The notes beneath the pieces were generated by a model. The model saw nothing but the letters and a program-made list of their open reading frames with translations. It was not told where the DNA came from and ran no database searches. The translations under genes and the position numbers were made by a program. Source: Streptomyces qinzhouensis (GTDB lineage: Bacteria > Actinomycetota > Actinomycetes > Streptomycetales > Streptomycetaceae). From it: DNA of 64,000 bases. Below, piece after piece: positions 28,523 to 36,371 of the stretch (the first letter of the stretch is position 1; each line of letters begins with the position of its first letter). The stretch lies in NCBI RefSeq assembly GCF_007856155.1, contig NZ_CP042266.1, forward strand, positions 620,001 to 684,000, in the 5' to 3' direction.

Positions 28523-29161
28523 TCAGTTGCCCGCGGCGGACGCGTGGGCGGCGGTGACCGCTCCGTAGAACGGCATCGCGAGGTTGCCGAAGATGTCCGC
28601 GGTGCCGGGGCCACCGGGGGTCTTCCAGTCGCGCAGCAGTTCGGAGATGACTCCGACGGTGCTGTTGAGGGTGGCGCCGGCGCCCTGGAGCCGGAGCAGG
28701 GAGGTTTCACGCGCGAGCTTGTTGGTGGTACCCGAGGCGTCGAGGACGGAGTGGACCTGGTAGCCGCGCCCCAGGGCGGAGAGGGAGGCGAACATCAGGC
28801 AGACGTCGGTGATGACCCCCGCGATGACCAGGTTGGGCCGGTTCATGGCGCGTACGGCTTCGTCGAAGCGCGGGTCGTCGAAGGCGTCGACCTCTCCGCT
28901 GCGGTGGATGACCGGGGCCCCGTCCGGCAGCTCGGCGACCAGTTCCGGCAGCAGGGGACCGTTGGGCCCCTGGGGTGCGGAGGTGGTGGCCACTATCGGG
29001 AGGCCGAAGACCTTGGCGGTACGGGCCAGGGCCTGGGCATTACGGCGGACCTGGTTCTGGTCGTGGTCCTGGACGCCGAGGATCAGCCCGGCCTGATGGT
29101 CGACCAGCAGGATCCCGGTGTTCTCGGGGGTGAGGCGGTCGGTGACGTAGCTGTTACTCAT
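28523..29161 (-). CDS. Isochorismatase-family cysteine hydrolase (YcaC-like)
   Basis: 212 residues from ATG 29161 with AAGGAG about 14 bases before and AGGAAG closer. The catalytic Asp is in VDHQAGLI (about residue 21) and the nucleophile Cys in VITDVCLMFAS (about residue 119). Substrate of YcaC-type enzymes is unsettled. A MarR gene lies upstream on the same strand, and a 22-bp palindrome lies in the promoter region. Confidence 0.9.
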   Translation of the reverse strand: MSNSYVTDRLTPENTGILLVDHQAGLILGVQDHDQNQVRRNAQALARTAKVFGLPIVATTSAPQGPNGPLLPELVAELPDGAPVIHRSGEVDAFDDPRFDEAVRAMNRPNLVIAGVITDVCLMFASLSALGRGYQVHSVLDASGTTNKLARETSLLRLQGAGATLNSTVGVISELLRDWKTPGGPGTADIFGNLAMPFYGAVTAAHASAAGN

Positions 29162-29233
29162 GGTCTTCCTGACTCCTTGGGCAGGGCCCGGTCGCTGCCG
29201 CGACCAGGGGAAATGCTCATTCCGACTGCGCCC

Positions 29234-29255
29234 GATTAATGCGTGCGCATTCATC
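29234..29255. promoter_or_regulatory. Candidate MarR operator
   Basis: GATTAATGCG-TG-CGCATTCATC, 9 of 10 arm positions matching, with a perfect core AATGCG-TG-CGCATT. It lies 73 bases before the hydrolase start and 73 bases after the MarR stop; size and symmetry suit MarR binding. Confidence 0.5.
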
Positions 29256-29327
29256 TCAACCGAGAGTGGTCGGTACCCATTCCCCACCCCGTCGGACGGC
29301 CGGGGTGACCTGCGTCACTCGAAGAGG

Positions 29328-29768
29328 TCAGGTCGCCGCGGGGTTTTCCTCGGGCTTCAGACGCCTCAGAACACCGTGCAGCGCCAACAGCTCCTCCTTG
29401 GAGAGGCGGTCGGTGAACATGCTCTCCACCACTTCGGCGTTGGTCCGCACCGCCGCCCGCAGCAGCTTCCGCCCCTCCTCGGTCAGCTCGATCATCGCGC
29501 CGCGCTGATCCCCCTCGACCGGCGCACGGGTCACCAGACCACGCCGCTCCAGCCGGTCGGCCATCCGGCTCACCGCGCTCTGGGTCAGCACGATCCGCTC
29601 CTGCAACTCCTTCAGCCGGGTACCGGCCAGCGGAATATTCACCAGTGCGTCGAACTCGCTCACGGACAGCCGGTGCCGGTCGGAGAGCTTCCGCTCGATC
29701 TCCCCCAACACCGCATGGTGGATCTCCATGAACGACCGCCACACCCCGACCTTGAACGACCGGGACAT
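29328..29768 (-). CDS. MarR-family transcriptional regulator
   Basis: 146 residues from ATG 29768, 8 bases after AAGGAG. The winged helix is clear: LKELQERIVLTQSAVSRMADRLERRGLVTRAP followed by the wing and ELTEEGRKLL. Length is typical. It likely controls the isochorismatase-type gene downstream. The ligand is unknown. Confidence 0.92.
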   Translation of the reverse strand: MSRSFKVGVWRSFMEIHHAVLGEIERKLSDRHRLSVSEFDALVNIPLAGTRLKELQERIVLTQSAVSRMADRLERRGLVTRAPVEGDQRGAMIELTEEGRKLLRAAVRTNAEVVESMFTDRLSKEELLALHGVLRRLKPEENPAAT

Positions 29769-29965
29769 CACCGGCTCCTTGCCTGACACTTCCGCCTCCT
29801 CGTGGGCACGTACCCGCATCATTCTCGCTCTTCCGCGGGCAGCCGGCCCGGAACCGATCAGCCCGGCCCCCCGAACCCCGAACGCGGTGGGCGCCCCGTG
29901 GGCCGCTTCCCTTCCGGTCACCCATCGGCGTGGGTGCGCACCCGTGTCCCCGCCCGTCCGCGGTA

Positions 29966-29996
29966 TTGACCCTCACGTTGCGTGAGGCTGAAGGGT
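29966..29996 (+). promoter_or_regulatory. MerR-type promoter with 19-bp spacer and palindromic operator
   Basis: TTGACC at 29966-29971, then the palindrome CCTCACG-TTG-CGTGAGG (29971-29987), then AAGGGT at 29991-29996, giving a 19-base spacer. Overlong spacers with a central dyad are the hallmark of MerR activation. Transcription would start about at 30003, right at the ATG of the VOC gene, so the mRNA is probably leaderless. Confidence 0.7.
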
Positions 29997-30003
29997 GGGG
30001 TGC

Positions 30004-30540
30004 ATGAGTGACTACTACAACGCGTTCGAGATCAGTCCCGTGCCCGCACCCGGCCCGGACGCGGTCCCGCCGGAGCCGTACCGCGGCATCTACGGAATGC
30101 CCGCTTTCATGACGCTCCCGACGAGCGATCTGGCGGCCTCGGTGGACTTCTGGGTGCGTGGGCTCGGATTCTTCGAACTGTTCAGTATCCCGGACCGGCT
30201 TGTGCATCTGCGCCGGTGGGCGTTCCAGGATGTACTCCTCGTCCCGGCGGCGGGCGTTCCGGCGGAGCCACCGGCCATGAGCTTCAGCTTCGCGTGTGTG
30301 CTCAGCGAGGTCGACTCCCTGGTCGAAGCCTGTCGTACGGTGCGCCCGGGGTCGGTCGACGGGCCGCGGGACACCCCCTGGAACACCCGCGATGTGTCGG
30401 TGATCACCCCCGAGAACGCGCGGATCGTATTTACTGCGGCCAAGCCCCTCGATCCCGCCGGCCAGGAGGCCAGATACCTTGAAGCCATCGGGATCACCCC
30501 GCCGAGTGCCGGTCGCGGCGACCATGAGGAACCTGCCTGA
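30004..30540 (+). CDS. VOC (glyoxalase/bleomycin-resistance) family protein
   Basis: 178 residues. The vicinal-oxygen-chelate fold appears from about residue 35 (PAFMTLPTSDLAASVDFWVRGLGF), with a second half ending in FTAAKPLDPAG. Metal ligands are not well conserved, so it may bind rather than modify a small molecule. ATG 30004 sits just after the MerR-type promoter. The following MerR-TipAS gene overlaps its 3' end by 17 bases; the pair looks like a drug-sensing and drug-binding unit. Confidence 0.85.
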   Translation: MSDYYNAFEISPVPAPGPDAVPPEPYRGIYGMPAFMTLPTSDLAASVDFWVRGLGFFELFSIPDRLVHLRRWAFQDVLLVPAAGVPAEPPAMSFSFACVLSEVDSLVEACRTVRPGSVDGPRDTPWNTRDVSVITPENARIVFTAAKPLDPAGQEARYLEAIGITPPSAGRGDHEEPA

Positions 30541-31339
30541 TGCCACCGCTGACGCCGATGGTCTGACCGTCGGTCAGGTGTCGACCCGGCTGGGCGTGAC
30601 GGTCCGCGCGCTGCACCACTGGGACGCGATCGGCCTGGCGCGGCCGTCGCTGCGCACGGCCGCCGGATACCGGGTCTACACCGCCGGGGATCTGGAACGT
30701 CTGCACCGCATCGTCGTCTACCGTGAGATCGGTCTCGGCCTGGACAGGATTCGGGCCGTTCTGGACGGTTCGACGGCGGATGTGCCGGGCGCGTTGCGTG
30801 CGCAGCGCGCCCAGGTCGCGATGCGGATCGAACGCCTCCAGCAGCTCGGCGCCGGACTGGACCGGATGATCGACGCACATGAGCACGGCCTGCTGCTGAC
30901 CGCCGAGCAGCAGGCCGCGATCTTCGGTTCCGGGTGGAATCCGGACTGGGCCGCCCAGGCCCGCCTGCGCTACGGGGACACGACGCAGTGGCGGCAGTAC
31001 GCCGAACGCTCGGCGGCTCGCGGTCCGGAGGAGTGGCAGGCCGTCGCCGATGCCGTGGCGGGTTTCGACCGTGCCCTCGGAGCGGCGATGGACGCCGGCG
31101 TCGCACCCGGTAGCCCGGAAGCGAATCAACTCGTCGAGCGGCACCGTGAAGTGTTCGCCTCGTACTTTCCCCTCAGCAGGCAGATGCAGGTCTGTCTCGG
31201 CCGCAGGTACGAGGCCGATCCGGGGTTCTCCGCCCACTACGACGGCATCCGCCCCGGCCTTGCCGCCTGGTTCCGCCGGATCATCGACGCCGCCGCCCGC
31301 GCGCACGGCATCGACCCTGCCACCGCGACCTGGCAGTAG
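30524..31339 (+). CDS. MerR-family regulator with TipAS ligand-binding domain
   Basis: 271 residues. N-terminal winged helix with the MerR pattern LTVGQVSTRLGVTVRALHHW (about residues 13-32) and RYxV-like GYRVYTAGDLERL, then a dimer helix. The C-terminal about 140 residues match the TipAS antibiotic-recognition domain (WNPDWAAQARLRYGDTTQWRQY and EVFASYFPLSR), which in TipA traps thiopeptides. It probably activates the promoter at 29966 and so its own operon. Confidence 0.9.
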   Translation: MRNLPDATADADGLTVGQVSTRLGVTVRALHHWDAIGLARPSLRTAAGYRVYTAGDLERLHRIVVYREIGLGLDRIRAVLDGSTADVPGALRAQRAQVAMRIERLQQLGAGLDRMIDAHEHGLLLTAEQQAAIFGSGWNPDWAAQARLRYGDTTQWRQYAERSAARGPEEWQAVADAVAGFDRALGAAMDAGVAPGSPEANQLVERHREVFASYFPLSRQMQVCLGRRYEADPGFSAHYDGIRPGLAAWFRRIIDAAARAHGIDPATATWQ

Positions 31340-31370
31340 GCCGTGTCCGGCACATAGCGTCGTCCGCCCC

Positions 31371-33104
31371 TCAGTCCCGGCCGGTGATCCTGGTGAACGG
31401 TCCCGGAGCGGCCGTCAGTTCGGCCCAGGTGCCCTGCTGCACGATCCGGCCGCCGTCGAGTACCGCGATCCGGTCCGCCCGGCGGAGGGTCGCCGGGCGG
31501 TGGGCGATCAGCAGCACGGTGCAGTGCGGGAGGGCGGCGATGACCTCCGCGTCGCCGACGCCGTCGAGGCGGGCGGTCGTCTCGTCCAGGACGAGCACCC
31601 TCGGCCGGGTCAGCAGGGCCCGGGCCAGGGCGATCCGGGCCCGCTGCCCGCCGGAGAGGGTGGTGCCCCGTTCGCCGACGGGGCTGTCGTAGCCGTCGGG
31701 GAGTCCGGCGGCGATCCGGTCGACGCCGGTGGCCCGGGCGACCGCGCGGATCTCGTCGTCCCCGGCGTCGACGGCGGAGAGCCGGAGATTGTCCGCGAGC
31801 GTGCCGTGGAAGAGGGGGGTGTCCTGGCCGACGACGGCGACCGTGCGCCGGAGTTCGGCGTCGGGCACATCGCGCAGGTCCACCGCCGTACCGTCGGCGC
31901 CGACGAGTTCGACGCTCCCCCGGGCCGGGTCCCAGAAGCGGGCCAGCAGGTGTGCGCAGGTCGACTTGCCCGCCCCCGAGACCCCGGTCAGTGCCAGTCG
32001 GGTCCCGGCGGGCACCCGCAGGTCGAGCCCGCTGAGGACGGGTGCGCCGCCGTAGTCGGCGTGGACGGCGCGGAACCGTACCGCCAGCGGTCCCTCCGGT
32101 ACGGGACGGGGCCGGGCGGGCGGCGGGGCGAGCGCGGGGGCCCGAACGGCCGCCCGGACCCGGGCCGCCGCCGCGCGCAGTCCGGCGGCCTGTCCGGCGG
32201 CGGCCGTCGCGTCGGCGACGGGCGCGAGGACACCGAGGGCGAGCGCGAGGGCCGCGGGGGCCCAGGCACCGCCGATCCGGTATCCGGCGACCGCGACGAC
32301 GCCCAGAAGCGCGGCGGTCACCAGCAGATCGCGGGCCGCCGCCGAACCCGCCTCCCGGGTCTGCTCGGCGCGCTGGGACCGTCCCAGTTCGCCGCCGTCG
32401 GCCCGGAGCCGGTCGCGCATGCGGTCCAGGGCGCCGAAGGCGAGGAGTTCGCGCAGCCCGTCGATGGTTTCGACGGTACGGGCGGAGAGCCGGGCGGCCG
32501 CCTGCCGGGTGCGGGCGGCCCGCCGGGCCCTGGTCCGTCCGTCGAGCAGCGGGAGGAGGACCAGGAGTGCGGCCGCGAGCAGGACGGGCGGCAGCAGTCC
32601 GGGTTCGACGCCCCCGAGCACCGTGGCCCCGGCGCCGAACACCACACCGGAGGCGGCGAGCTGGGCCACCGCGTGGGCGTAGAAGAACTCCAGCGCCTCC
32701 ACGTCCGCGAGGGCCGCCGACGCGAGGTCGCCGCTGTCCCGCCCCTCGACACGGGCGGGCGCGCTGCGGGCGAGCCCGTCGAAGACCCGTATCCGCAGTT
32801 CGGCGAGGACGCGGTAGGCGAGGTCGTGCGAGAGGTCCATCTCCCACCAGGTGACGACCGCCCGCAGGGCGACGAGCCCGGCGAGCGTCAGAAGCACCCC
32901 GGTGCCGGGTGCGGTGCCTTCGGTGACGGCGGCGCCCACGGTGTGGGCGGCGAGGGCGACCAGGGCGACGAGGGCGGACTGCGAGAGGAGTGCGGCGGCG
33001 AAGGTACGGACGGTGGTGGCCCGGTGGGCGAGCAGTACGGGCAGCAGGGACCGCAGCGCGCCGCGTTCGGGCGGTGCGGATGCCTTTCGGGTGGTTCGGG
33101 TCAT
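31371..33104 (-). CDS. ABC exporter half-transporter B (membrane + ATPase domains)
   Basis: 577 residues from ATG 33104 (ATGA overlap with the gene before). Six membrane helices (about 20-310), then an ATPase domain with Walker A GVSGAGKST, signature LSGGQRARIALARALL, Walker B VLVLDETTA and H-loop IAHRPAT. It pairs with the next upstream gene as a CydDC-like heterodimer. As the last gene of the TOMM operon, it probably exports the finished peptide. Confidence 0.88.
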   Translation of the reverse strand: MTRTTRKASAPPERGALRSLLPVLLAHRATTVRTFAAALLSQSALVALVALAAHTVGAAVTEGTAPGTGVLLTLAGLVALRAVVTWWEMDLSHDLAYRVLAELRIRVFDGLARSAPARVEGRDSGDLASAALADVEALEFFYAHAVAQLAASGVVFGAGATVLGGVEPGLLPPVLLAAALLVLLPLLDGRTRARRAARTRQAAARLSARTVETIDGLRELLAFGALDRMRDRLRADGGELGRSQRAEQTREAGSAAARDLLVTAALLGVVAVAGYRIGGAWAPAALALALGVLAPVADATAAAGQAAGLRAAAARVRAAVRAPALAPPPARPRPVPEGPLAVRFRAVHADYGGAPVLSGLDLRVPAGTRLALTGVSGAGKSTCAHLLARFWDPARGSVELVGADGTAVDLRDVPDAELRRTVAVVGQDTPLFHGTLADNLRLSAVDAGDDEIRAVARATGVDRIAAGLPDGYDSPVGERGTTLSGGQRARIALARALLTRPRVLVLDETTARLDGVGDAEVIAALPHCTVLLIAHRPATLRRADRIAVLDGGRIVQQGTWAELTAAPGPFTRITGRD

Positions 33105-34852
33105 CGTGCGCTCCTCCCGGCCGGCTCTCCGGCGTACGCCGCCGTGGCGCCGGCCAGTCGTGCGTACAGTCCGCCCTCCTCGAGGAGCGTCTCGTGGTCG
33201 CCGACGGCGTCGACCCGGCCTGCGTCGAGGACGACGATCCGGTCGGCGTGCCGGACCGACGCCAGCCGGTGGGCGACGACGAGGCAGGTGCGTCCGCGGG
33301 CGGCGGTGGCCAGGGCCCGGACGATTCCGGCCTCGGCGCGTTCGCCGACGGCGCTGGTCGCCTCGTCGAGGACGAGGACGGGGGCGTCGGCGAGCAGGGC
33401 CCGGGCCAGGGCGATGCGCTGGCGCTGGCCGCCGGAGAGGGTGGCGCCGCGTTCGCCGACGGCGGTCGCGTAGCCGTCCGGCAGGGCCAGGATCTCGTCG
33501 TGGACGCCCGCCGCCCGGGCGGCCGTGCGCAGTTCGGCGTCGGTGGCGGCGGGCCCGGCCAGGCGCAGGTTGTCGGCGACCGAGGCGGGGAAGAGGTACG
33601 TGTCCTGGGAGACGACGGCGATCCCGCGGCGCAGGGCGGCCAGGGTGTAGGCGGTGAGGGGTTCGCCGTCGGCGAGTACCCGGCCCCGGTCCGGGTCGGC
33701 GTGCCGCAGCAGCAGTCCGAGCAGGGTGGTCTTCCCCGCGCCGGACGGTCCGACGATCGCGGTGGTCTTCCCGGCGGGCGCGGTGAAGCCGACGCCGTCG
33801 AGGGCGGGCCTGCTGGCCCCCGGGTGGGTGAAGTGGACGTCGTCGAAGCGGAGGGCGGGTGCGGTGGTCCAGGGCCGGTCGCGGGTACCGGTGTCGGGTA
33901 CGCCGCCGGTGGCGGTCCGGAGCCGCGCGATGCCGTCGGCGGCGGATACGCCGAGGTATCCGGCGTGCCATTCGCGGGCCAGGTCGCGCACCGGCCGGAA
34001 GCATTCGGAGACCAGCATCAGCAGCAGATAGGTCTCGGCCGGGGTCGCGGTGCCCGTACCGGCCGACCAGCAGGCGACGAGGACGGCGGCGACGGTGCCG
34101 CCCTGTAGGGCGAGGTCGGTGATGCCGGTGTCGACGAGCGACACCCGGAGTTTGGCGACCGTGGCCCGGTGGAGCCGGTCGGAGTGGGCCGCGAGACGGG
34201 CTCGGGTACGGCCGGTGGCCCCGGCCGCGCGGAGCGGGGCCATGCCCTGGAGGGCCTCCAGATAGTCGGCGGCGAGGGCTTCGTACGCTCCCCAGTGCTG
34301 CTGTCCGCGCCGGGCGAGCAGCCGGTCCCACCAGCGGGGGGCGAGCAGGGCCAGGACGAGGGCGGGGGCGAGGGCGGCCACCGCCCGGGGTTCGACGGCG
34401 GCGACGGCGGCCAGCAGGAGGGGCGGCAGGGCGCAGGTGACGGCGAGTTGGGGCAGATAGCGGGATATGTAGGCGTCGGCGCCCTCGACTCCGTCGACGA
34501 GGACGGCCCGGAGGGCCCCGGCCCGCTCGCCGGTCTCGCGTACCGGGCCGGTGCCGCCGAGCCGGGTCAGGAGGTGGTCGCGCAGTCCGGTCCGTACCGA
34601 GACTCCTGCGGTGACGGCGGTCCGGCGCTGCCAGGGGGTGAGCAGGGCGCGCAGCAGGGCGGTCGCGCCGACGGCCGCCAGCAGGGCGGGCAGCGGGCCG
34701 GTGTCCCCGCGGGCGACGGCGGCGAGCGCGAGCGCGAGCAGGACGGCCTGGGCGGTGTGGGTGAGGGCGACGGCGGCGAGGAGCACGGTGGCCGTGGCGA
34801 GGGGGCGGCGCGCGATGCGGGCGGCGCGCAGCAGTTCGGGGTGGAGCATCAT
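33101..34852 (-). CDS. ABC exporter half-transporter A (membrane + ATPase domains)
   Basis: 583 residues. It starts MMLHPELLRAARI; six membrane helices follow (about 20-310), then Walker A GPSGAGKTT, signature LSGGQRQRIALARALL, Walker B VLVLDEATSA and H-loop VAHRLAS. Resembles CydD-type halves. Stop and start overlap with the partner gene. Placed in the RiPP operon, export of the modified peptide is the likely job; cydDC itself would be next to cydAB, which is absent. Confidence 0.88.
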   Translation of the reverse strand: MMLHPELLRAARIARRPLATATVLLAAVALTHTAQAVLLALALAAVARGDTGPLPALLAAVGATALLRALLTPWQRRTAVTAGVSVRTGLRDHLLTRLGGTGPVRETGERAGALRAVLVDGVEGADAYISRYLPQLAVTCALPPLLLAAVAAVEPRAVAALAPALVLALLAPRWWDRLLARRGQQHWGAYEALAADYLEALQGMAPLRAAGATGRTRARLAAHSDRLHRATVAKLRVSLVDTGITDLALQGGTVAAVLVACWSAGTGTATPAETYLLLMLVSECFRPVRDLAREWHAGYLGVSAADGIARLRTATGGVPDTGTRDRPWTTAPALRFDDVHFTHPGASRPALDGVGFTAPAGKTTAIVGPSGAGKTTLLGLLLRHADPDRGRVLADGEPLTAYTLAALRRGIAVVSQDTYLFPASVADNLRLAGPAATDAELRTAARAAGVHDEILALPDGYATAVGERGATLSGGQRQRIALARALLADAPVLVLDEATSAVGERAEAGIVRALATAARGRTCLVVAHRLASVRHADRIVVLDAGRVDAVGDHETLLEEGGLYARLAGATAAYAGEPAGRSAR

Positions 34853-35085
34853 GCGGGTTCGGTTTCCTCTGCGGTCTGCGGGGCTGCGGTCTGCGGGACG
34901 GGAGGGGCGGGAGGGGCGGCGGTCCGTCGCCGGGCCGGGCACGCGCACCGCCCGGACCCGGTGGACGGCCCCGGTGCACCGCTTGGGTGGACGGCCGCGC
35001 GAGCGGCCGGGCGGCACCGTCCGCCGGGCGGAGCGCCCCAGCCCCAGGCCGGTCCGGTCCGGTCCGGTCGCCGGGAGCGGTTCAC
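34849..35085 (-). CDS. Possible 78-residue bridging ORF between dehydrogenase and exporter
   Basis: The GTG at 35085 overlaps the dehydrogenase stop (GTGA), and the TGA at 34849-34851 overlaps the exporter ATG. It would thus fill the 229-base gap exactly with coupled signals at both ends. The product is Arg/Pro-rich, has three Cys in RCRPA and GRCACPAR, and ends acidic (AEETEPA). No family was recognised. Low confidence: such frames arise by chance in GC-rich DNA. Confidence 0.3.
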   Translation of the reverse strand: MNRSRRPDRTGPAWGWGAPPGGRCRPAARAAVHPSGAPGPSTGSGRCACPARRRTAAPPAPPVPQTAAPQTAEETEPA

Positions 35086-36371
35086 CGGTGGCCGTCCGGC
35101 GGGGCGGCGAACGCCAGACCGTGCACGATCCACCGGCGGCCGGCGGGTCCGCCGAGGTCGGCGCCGAGGTCGGCGCCCTGCCACGAGCCGACGGGCCGGG
35201 CGGGCAGACCGAGGGCGGTGGCCGCCAGCTGGGCGTGGCCGATGCCGTATCCGGCGAGCAGATGGTCCCGGCGGATCCGGTTGGGGCCGGCGTCCGACGG
35301 GCAGCCGACGGCGAGGAGGACCGCGCCGGTGCGGGCGATCCACCCCTGGCCCGCGGCCCGGACGGCGAGGGTGTCGAGGACCGGCCCCACCGCTTCCGTA
35401 CGCAGTCCGGGTCCGGCGCCGGTGAGCAGCGCGGGCCGGTCCCCGCCCACCGCCAGCCACCACTCCGGTCCACCGGGCGCCGCGGCCCGGGCGGCGGTCA
35501 GCACGCGCCGCAGCACTCCGCGGGAGGGCGGCCGCCCGGTGGCGAGGGCGGCGGGGTCGGCGCTGCGGCGGGCCCGGACGACGGCCGGGTGCGCGGACCT
35601 CCGTGCGGTGTACCAGGTGCCGTGCCGGTCCCCCGCGGCCGCGAGCAGCCGCAGGATTCCGCGGGCCCGGGCGATCTCCGGGTGCGGTGCCGCTCTGTGG
35701 CCGTCCTGGACGGCCGGGGGCCCGTCGCTCAGCTCGCCGTCCGCGGTGAGCCGGACGATCGCCAGCGGTATGCCGTCGGTACGGCGTCCAGGGGGCCGCG
35801 GTACGGCTCCGGCCGCCAGGTCCAGGCAGTAGGCCCCGGCGCCGGCCGCCACCAGGGCGGCGACGGTGTGCCCGGCGTCCAGCAGCGTCAGCGGCCAGGC
35901 CCGGTGCCGGTAGTGCGCGACGGTCCGCTCCGGGGCGACCTCCAGAACGGCGAAGGCGCCCCGGGCCACGGGCGCGGACGGGGGCCCGAGGGGATGCAGC
36001 CGATGGGCGCCGGGCTCGTAGGCGTACTGCCCGGTGGGCAGCCCGGCGCCGGGCCCGGCCAGCAGCCGTACGGAGACCGGGTGCAGCGCCCCGGCGGAGG
36101 CCGCGGGCCGGAACCGGCCGCCCGCGACGGAGTTCCGCAGCACCGGGTCCAGCGCCGCGGGCACGGGCAGCCCCTCGTCCCGCCGCCGCGGCGCGACGGG
36201 CCGGTACGGCAGATCGGGCCCGGGCACCCGGGCCGACCGGGCCAGGGCGAGCGCGGCGGCCACGGACGGCGCGAGAAGCGCCGCCGCGGCCACGGACGGC
36301 GGCCGGTCCGAGCGGCCCGGGCCGCCGCGGGCGGTGCGGGCGGTGCGGGTTTCCTGGGTTCCGGCCATCAC
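35082..36371 (-). CDS. SagB-like FMN azoline dehydrogenase (nitroreductase family)
   Basis: 429 residues; GTG 36371 overlaps the YcaO stop, and an ATG lies one codon later. The nitroreductase fold shows in RNSVAGGRFRPAASAGALHPV (about residue 80, FMN loop) and GYGIGHAQLAATALGLPA near the end. TOMM dehydrogenases of this kind oxidise azolines to azoles. Two related half-domains appear, the first about 45-210 and the second about 245-420, an enlarged form. Gene order next to YcaO fits. Confidence 0.78.
   Translation of the reverse strand: MMAGTQETRTARTARGGPGRSDRPPSVAAAALLAPSVAAALALARSARVPGPDLPYRPVAPRRRDEGLPVPAALDPVLRNSVAGGRFRPAASAGALHPVSVRLLAGPGAGLPTGQYAYEPGAHRLHPLGPPSAPVARGAFAVLEVAPERTVAHYRHRAWPLTLLDAGHTVAALVAAGAGAYCLDLAAGAVPRPPGRRTDGIPLAIVRLTADGELSDGPPAVQDGHRAAPHPEIARARGILRLLAAAGDRHGTWYTARRSAHPAVVRARRSADPAALATGRPPSRGVLRRVLTAARAAAPGGPEWWLAVGGDRPALLTGAGPGLRTEAVGPVLDTLAVRAAGQGWIARTGAVLLAVGCPSDAGPNRIRRDHLLAGYGIGHAQLAATALGLPARPVGSWQGADLGADLGGPAGRRWIVHGLAFAAPPDGHR

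Noticed and set aside
31371..34852. Calling the two ABC halves CydC and CydD
   Set aside because: The sequence resembles that class, but no cytochrome bd genes are near and the genes are coupled to the RiPP operon, so peptide export fits better.
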